Positions 5,975 through 8,875 of a DNA stretch of 8,875 nt are shown one piece after another. The position numbers were made by a program, and so were the translations under genes. The notes beneath the pieces are model-generated. The model was given only the letters and a program-made list of their open reading frames with translations, had not been told where the DNA came from and searched no databases. The stretch spans positions 1 through 8,875 of the forward strand of contig USEH01000088.1 in NCBI GenBank assembly GCA_900553675.1. The letters run 5' to 3'. The DNA is from an uncultured Ruminococcus sp. Its GTDB lineage: Bacteria > Bacillota > Clostridia > Oscillospirales > Ruminococcaceae. The first letter of the stretch is position 1, and each line of letters begins with the position of its first letter.

Positions 5975-8116
5975 TCAGTCGTTCTTCTGGGCGCGTTTTG
6001 CAGCCAGATCAACCAATGCATCCTTGCGGCTGAGGTTAAGTCTGCCCTGATCGTCAATCTCGACAACCTTAACAACTATCTCGTCGCCAACGGAAACAAC
6101 ATCCTCAACCTTGCCTACTCTCTGCATATCAAGCTTGGAGATGTGCACCAAGCCCTCCTTGCCGGGGGCGATTTCAACGAATGCGCCAAAGTTCATCAGC
6201 CTTGTAACCTTGCCCTTGTAGATAGAGCCGATTTCGGGGTCGAATGCGATGGTGTTGATGATGGAGATAGCCGTCTGAGCCTTTTCCATATCAAGTCCGG
6301 ATACGAATACATTACCGTCGTCGTTGATGTCGATTTTAACGTCGCAGTCGGCAGAAATCTTTTGGATGACCTTTCCGCCCGAACCGATAACCTCTCTGAT
6401 CTTGTCAACGGGAACCTTGGTGGTGAGCATCTTGGGAGCCCACTTGGAAACCTGCGGTCTGGGCTCGGCAATTGCCTTAGCCATGATCTCGTCGAGTATA
6501 TAATCCCTTGCCTTGTGGGTCTTAGCGAATGCTTCCTCGATGATTTCGTAGGTTAAGCCGTCAACCTTGATATCTACCTGAATTGCGGTGATACCCTTGT
6601 GTGTTCCGCCAACCTTAAAGTCCATGTCGCCAAAGAAGTCCTCTAAGCCCTGAATGTCGACCATTGTCGCAAACGAGCCGTCTTCTTTGGTGATGAGTCC
6701 GCAGGAAATGCCCGCAACAGGAGCCTTTATCGGAACGCCTGCGTCCATCAGAGCAAGAGTTGAGCCGCAGATGGAGCCCTGCGAGGTGGAGCCGTTGGAG
6801 GAAAGAACCTCGGAAACAACTCTTATTGCATAGGGGAACTCCTCAACCGAGGGAAGAACAGGAACCAAAGCCTTTTCAGCTAAAGCACCGTGACCGATTT
6901 CACGTCTGCCCGGTCCGCGTGAGGGCTTAGTCTCGCCTACAGAGTAGGACGGGAAGTTATAGTGGTGGATATATCTCTTTTCGGTTTCTTCATCCAAGCC
7001 GTCCAGCTTCTGAGAATCGCTTACGGGACCCAGTGTCGCAATCGAGAGAACCTGAGTCTGACCTCTTGTGAACAGACCTGAGCCGTGTACTCTGGGAAGT
7101 ATGCCGACCTCGGCAGCAAGGGGTCTTATCTGATCAAGCGCTCTGCCGTCAACACGCTTGCCCTCGTAAAGCCAGTTTCTTACAATCTTCTTCTGGAGCT
7201 TGTAGATGCACTCGTCTATCATAGCGCCCTGCTCGGGATATTCGGGGTCGAATCTCTCATGAATAGCGTCCTTGATGGGCTGGAGCCTTGCTTCTCTGAT
7301 GTTCTTGTCGTCGGTGTCAAGAGCTACCTTTACATCCTCGGCGGACATAGCTTCAATCGCCTCGAACAGGTCGTGGTCGACCTCCATCGACTCAAACTCA
7401 AACTTGGGCTTGCCGATTTCAGCCTTGATGGAGTTGATAAACTCAACCATGCGCTGAATTTCCTTGTGACCGGTTTTGATAGCTGTAAGCATAGTCTCGT
7501 CGTCGACCTCGTCGGCTCCGGCTTCTATCATTACAATCTTTTCCATGGTTCCGGCAACGGTGAGGTTGAGGTGATTATTGGCTCTCTGCTCCAAGGTGGG
7601 GTTGAGGACGATTTCGCCGTCGACAAGACCTACGCTGATTCCGGCAATAGGACCTGCCCACGGAATATCAGAGATGGATATTGCGATAGATGTTGCAAGC
7701 ATACCCGCGATTTCGGGCGAACAGTCGGGGTCAACAGCCATAACGGTCATAACAACGCTAACGTCGTTGCGCATGTCCTTGGGGAACAAGGGGCGGATGG
7801 GTCTGTCAACCATTCTTGATGTGAGAATAGCCTTGTCGGTGGGCTTGCCCTCGCGCTTGGTGAACGAGCCGGGGATTCTGCCTACAGAGTAGAGCTTTTC
7901 CTCGTAGTCAACCGACAGAGGGAAGAAGTCAACGCCCTCACGCGGCTTGGGTGAAGCGGTAACGTTAGCCATAACCACCGTTTCTCCGTATCTTACCCAG
8001 CAGGAGCCGTTTGAAAGCTCGCAGGTTTTGCCCGTCTCAACAACAAGCGGTCTGCCTGCAAAGGTGGTTTCGTACTTGTGGTACTTGTCGAATTTTTTGA
8101 GTTCTGACATTGCCAT
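5975..8116 (-). CDS. pnp: Polynucleotide phosphorylase (PNPase)
   Basis: PNPase is a homotrimeric cytoplasmic enzyme that degrades RNA 3' to 5' by phosphorolysis, releasing nucleoside diphosphates. The 713-residue protein has the full domain order. The first RNase PH domain (about 15-140) contains GRIPGSFTKREG at 79-90. An all-helical linker (about 240-320) follows. The second, catalytic RNase PH domain (about 322-550) contains SVEEFPYAIRVVSEVLSSNG at 423-442, with Asp493, Asp499 and Lys501 in LEDFFGDMDFK at the metal and catalytic positions. A KH domain follows with IGSGGKVIQ (577-585), then an S1 domain (about 631-697). ATG 8116 is chosen over ATG 8110 and the longer frame to 8176 because GGAGGA (8131-8126) sits 9 bases upstream. 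Directly downstream of rpsO, as in many bacteria; a terminator and a very long hairpin separate the two. No damage seen. Confidence 0.98.
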   Translation of the reverse strand: MAMSELKKFDKYHKYETTFAGRPLVVETGKTCELSNGSCWVRYGETVVMANVTASPKPREGVDFFPLSVDYEEKLYSVGRIPGSFTKREGKPTDKAILTSRMVDRPIRPLFPKDMRNDVSVVMTVMAVDPDCSPEIAGMLATSIAISISDIPWAGPIAGISVGLVDGEIVLNPTLEQRANNHLNLTVAGTMEKIVMIEAGADEVDDETMLTAIKTGHKEIQRMVEFINSIKAEIGKPKFEFESMEVDHDLFEAIEAMSAEDVKVALDTDDKNIREARLQPIKDAIHERFDPEYPEQGAMIDECIYKLQKKIVRNWLYEGKRVDGRALDQIRPLAAEVGILPRVHGSGLFTRGQTQVLSIATLGPVSDSQKLDGLDEETEKRYIHHYNFPSYSVGETKPSRGPGRREIGHGALAEKALVPVLPSVEEFPYAIRVVSEVLSSNGSTSQGSICGSTLALMDAGVPIKAPVAGISCGLITKEDGSFATMVDIQGLEDFFGDMDFKVGGTHKGITAIQVDIKVDGLTYEIIEEAFAKTHKARDYILDEIMAKAIAEPRPQVSKWAPKMLTTKVPVDKIREVIGSGGKVIQKISADCDVKIDINDDGNVFVSGLDMEKAQTAISIINTIAFDPEIGSIYKGKVTRLMNFGAFVEIAPGKEGLVHISKLDMQRVGKVEDVVSVGDEIVVKVVEIDDQGRLNLSRKDALVDLAAKRAQKND

Positions 8117-8147
8117 GTTTAATATTCCTCCGTTTAAAAATAAATGT

Positions 8148-8248
8148 TTTTTGTTTTCAAGCGGATGTTTTAGCAATAAATCAAATCTTCCGCAGACGAA
8201 AGCGAAGGACTTGATTTATTACTAAAAAACAGCGCCTGAAAACAAAAA
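8148..8248 (-). promoter_or_regulatory. Very long near-perfect hairpin in the pnp leader
   Basis: The outer arms (8248-8233 and 8163-8148) pair over 16 bp with one G-U. The inner arms (8227-8211 and 8184-8168) pair over 17 bp with one G-U, and pairing continues inward for about 8 of 9 positions to an 8-base loop near 8194-8201. This makes roughly 40 pairs in 101 bases, only 17 bases before the pnp ribosome site. Both departures from perfection in the main arms are G-U in minus-strand RNA but would be A-C mismatches in plus-strand RNA, which favours selection as a structure in the pnp transcript. In E. coli an RNase III-cleaved hairpin in this position mediates pnp autoregulation; the same role here is inferred. 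Confidence 0.6.
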
Positions 8249-8291
8249 CTCAAAGAGCAGGAAACAATACTTGCGCTTGCTCCTGCCCTTT
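8244..8291 (-). terminator. Intrinsic terminator after rpsO, probably leaky
   Basis: AAAGGGCAGGA (8291-8281) pairs with TCCTGCTCTTT (8262-8252) over 11 bp with one G-U and a loop of 18. GAG and five T residues (8248-8244) follow. It begins 14 bases past the rpsO stop. I see no strong promoter between it and pnp, so partial read-through probably supplies pnp. The T-tract is also part of the outer arm of the long pnp-leader hairpin, so the two elements are physically coupled. Confidence 0.65.
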
Positions 8292-8305
8292 AGTACGATA
8301 ATTAA

Positions 8306-8572
8306 TTACTTTCTGAGGCCGAGCTTTTCAACGATTGCACGGTAACGGTTGATATCGGTCTTCTGAAGGTAGTTCAAAAGATTACGTCTGCGTCCGACCA
8401 TCTTAAGAAGTCCTCTTCTGGAGTGGTGGTCGTTTTTGTGAATCTTGAGATGTTCGGTAAGATCGGCAATTCTCTTGGAAAGTATAGCAATCTGAACCTC
8501 GGGCGAGCCGGTGTCGTTTTCAGAAAGCTTGTTGGCTTCGATAATAGCCAGCTTTTCGTCTTTTAACAGCAT
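8306..8572 (-). CDS. rpsO: 30S ribosomal protein S15
   Basis: S15 is a primary 16S rRNA-binding protein of the small-subunit platform, binding the three-way junction of helices 20-22. The 88-residue product has the normal family length and hallmarks: [15 protein letters not shown] at 21-35, [19 protein letters not shown] at 38-56, and the ending [11 protein letters not shown] (60-70) to GLRK. AGAGG lies 9 bases upstream of the ATG. It is driven by the promoter at 8701-8729 through a leader of about 120 bases that could bind S15 itself, and followed by a terminator before pnp. Identification is essentially certain. Confidence 0.98.
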   Translation of the reverse strand: MLLKDEKLAIIEANKLSENDTGSPEVQIAILSKRIADLTEHLKIHKNDHHSRRGLLKMVGRRRNLLNYLQKTDINRYRAIVEKLGLRK

Positions 8573-8694
8573 TTTAATATACCTCTTTCATAATTTTTTC
8601 CGACAGCATAGAAAGCGGCGGGTATCATTCCCATAAAATGGGCTTAGCCCGCTTTCAGCGACTGCGGTAATTTTCGTGCGCGCGATGTCACACA
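8573..8694 (-). promoter_or_regulatory. Structured rpsO leader, possible S15 autoregulatory RNA
   Basis: A stem of GAAAGCGG (8656-8649) with CCGCTTTC (8618-8611), 8 bp, encloses a second hairpin CCCAT-TTT-ATGGG (8642-8630) and unpaired flanks. Upstream, GTGTG/CGCAC can form a small hairpin (about 8693-8676). CCGC near 8667-8664 can compete for the same GCGG, and CGCT-GAA-AGCG is a third alternative, so the leader can switch folds. S15 represses its own mRNA through several unrelated leader classes in different bacteria. Position and competing stems fit that, but I could not match a specific class. Confidence 0.45.
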
Positions 8695-8700
8695 TATGGT

Positions 8701-8729
8701 ATGATATCACATTTCCGCAGATTTGTAAA
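8701..8729 (-). promoter_or_regulatory. Promoter of rpsO
   Basis: On the minus strand TTTACA (8729-8724) and TATCAT (8706-8701) are 17 bases apart, each with one mismatch to consensus. TGA directly before the -10 supplies the extended -10 TG. The predicted start is near 8694. A second perfect TATAAT lies upstream at 8755-8750 but lacks a good -35. Confidence 0.75.
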
Positions 8730-8875
8730 GGGGTTTTTGAAATATTTTCATTATATTCGCAAATTTCTTTTCAAGATGTGCCTTAGTTTGGCGAAAACCA
8801 AAGTGTCAATAGCAAAAAATTAAAAGCTTTAGATCCAGCCTTTCTCGAAAGGCTGGCGAGGGTCAAGGGGCGAGG
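8730..8875. other. Gene-free right edge with small hairpins
   Basis: No ORF with a ribosome site is seen here. On the minus strand CCAGCCTTT-CGAG-AAAGGCTGG (8856-8835) is a perfect 9-bp hairpin. It is followed only after some distance by T-rich sequence (TTTTAATTTTTT, 8826-8815), so it is a poor terminator. TTTGG/CCAAA (8802-8787) is a second small hairpin. A minus-strand frame entering from the edge stays open to a TAA at about 8786, but its translation looks non-genic. The hairpin may belong to a dispersed intergenic repeat cut by the window edge. Confidence 0.35.

Noticed and set aside
7085..7819. 244-codon plus-strand open frame opposite pnp
   Set aside because: Antisense shadow of PNPase, favoured by codon bias on the real strand.
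8216..8245. Possible pnp promoter TTGTTT - 18 - TAATAA on the minus strand
   Set aside because: Weak -35 and both boxes fall inside the arms of the long hairpin, whose pairing explains the sequence better.
1..8875. tRNA, rRNA, CRISPR arrays, transposase genes, toxin-antitoxin pairs
   Set aside because: None seen on either strand; no regularly spaced repeats and no further plausible small ORFs with ribosome sites apart from the possible rnj leader peptide.

Overview
All five convincing genes lie on the minus strand. In transcription order (right to left) they are rpsO (ribosomal protein S15), pnp (polynucleotide phosphorylase), an ANT(6)/AadE-type nucleotidyltransferase, a nucleotidyltransferase fused to a hexapeptide helix and a degenerate phosphohexomutase, and rnj (ribonuclease J). 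The rpsO-pnp order, the use of RNase J, the strong AGGAGG-like ribosome binding sites, the sigma-A-type promoters and the balanced base composition point to a Gram-positive Firmicute, most likely a Clostridia member near Oscillospiraceae/Ruminococcaceae. This placement is inferred from gene families and protein style, not from a marker match.

Layout, right to left. 8730-8875 holds no gene, only two small hairpins. A good promoter (8701-8729) drives rpsO through a structured leader of about 120 bases. An intrinsic terminator follows rpsO, and its U-tract runs into a very long near-perfect hairpin (8148-8248) just upstream of pnp. The 248-base gap after pnp holds a 144-bp palindromic element with perfect 14-base inverted ends and a U-tract, then an extended -10 promoter for the AadE-like gene. 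That gene ends in its own terminator, so it forms a self-contained transcription unit. The sugar-nucleotide gene follows, with a perfect 16-bp palindrome in its promoter region. A consensus-quality promoter then begins 17 bases past its stop and produces a leader of about 325 bases before rnj. Bases 1-64, past the rnj stop, show no supportable feature.

Functionally, the window brings together two central RNA-decay enzymes (PNPase, 3'-5' phosphorolytic; RNase J, 5'-3' exonuclease and endonuclease) and a ribosomal protein. All three have long, structured 5' leaders, which suggests post-transcriptional control. The two genes between pnp and rnj are not obviously part of RNA metabolism: one looks like a chromosomal aminoglycoside-adenylyltransferase homologue, the other like a sugar-nucleotide/cell-surface enzyme whose mutase half has lost its catalytic signatures. 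I see no clearly new multi-gene system. The most unusual material is in the non-coding RNA and palindrome structures and in the pseudo-mutase fusion. Nothing here was tested by database search or folding software.
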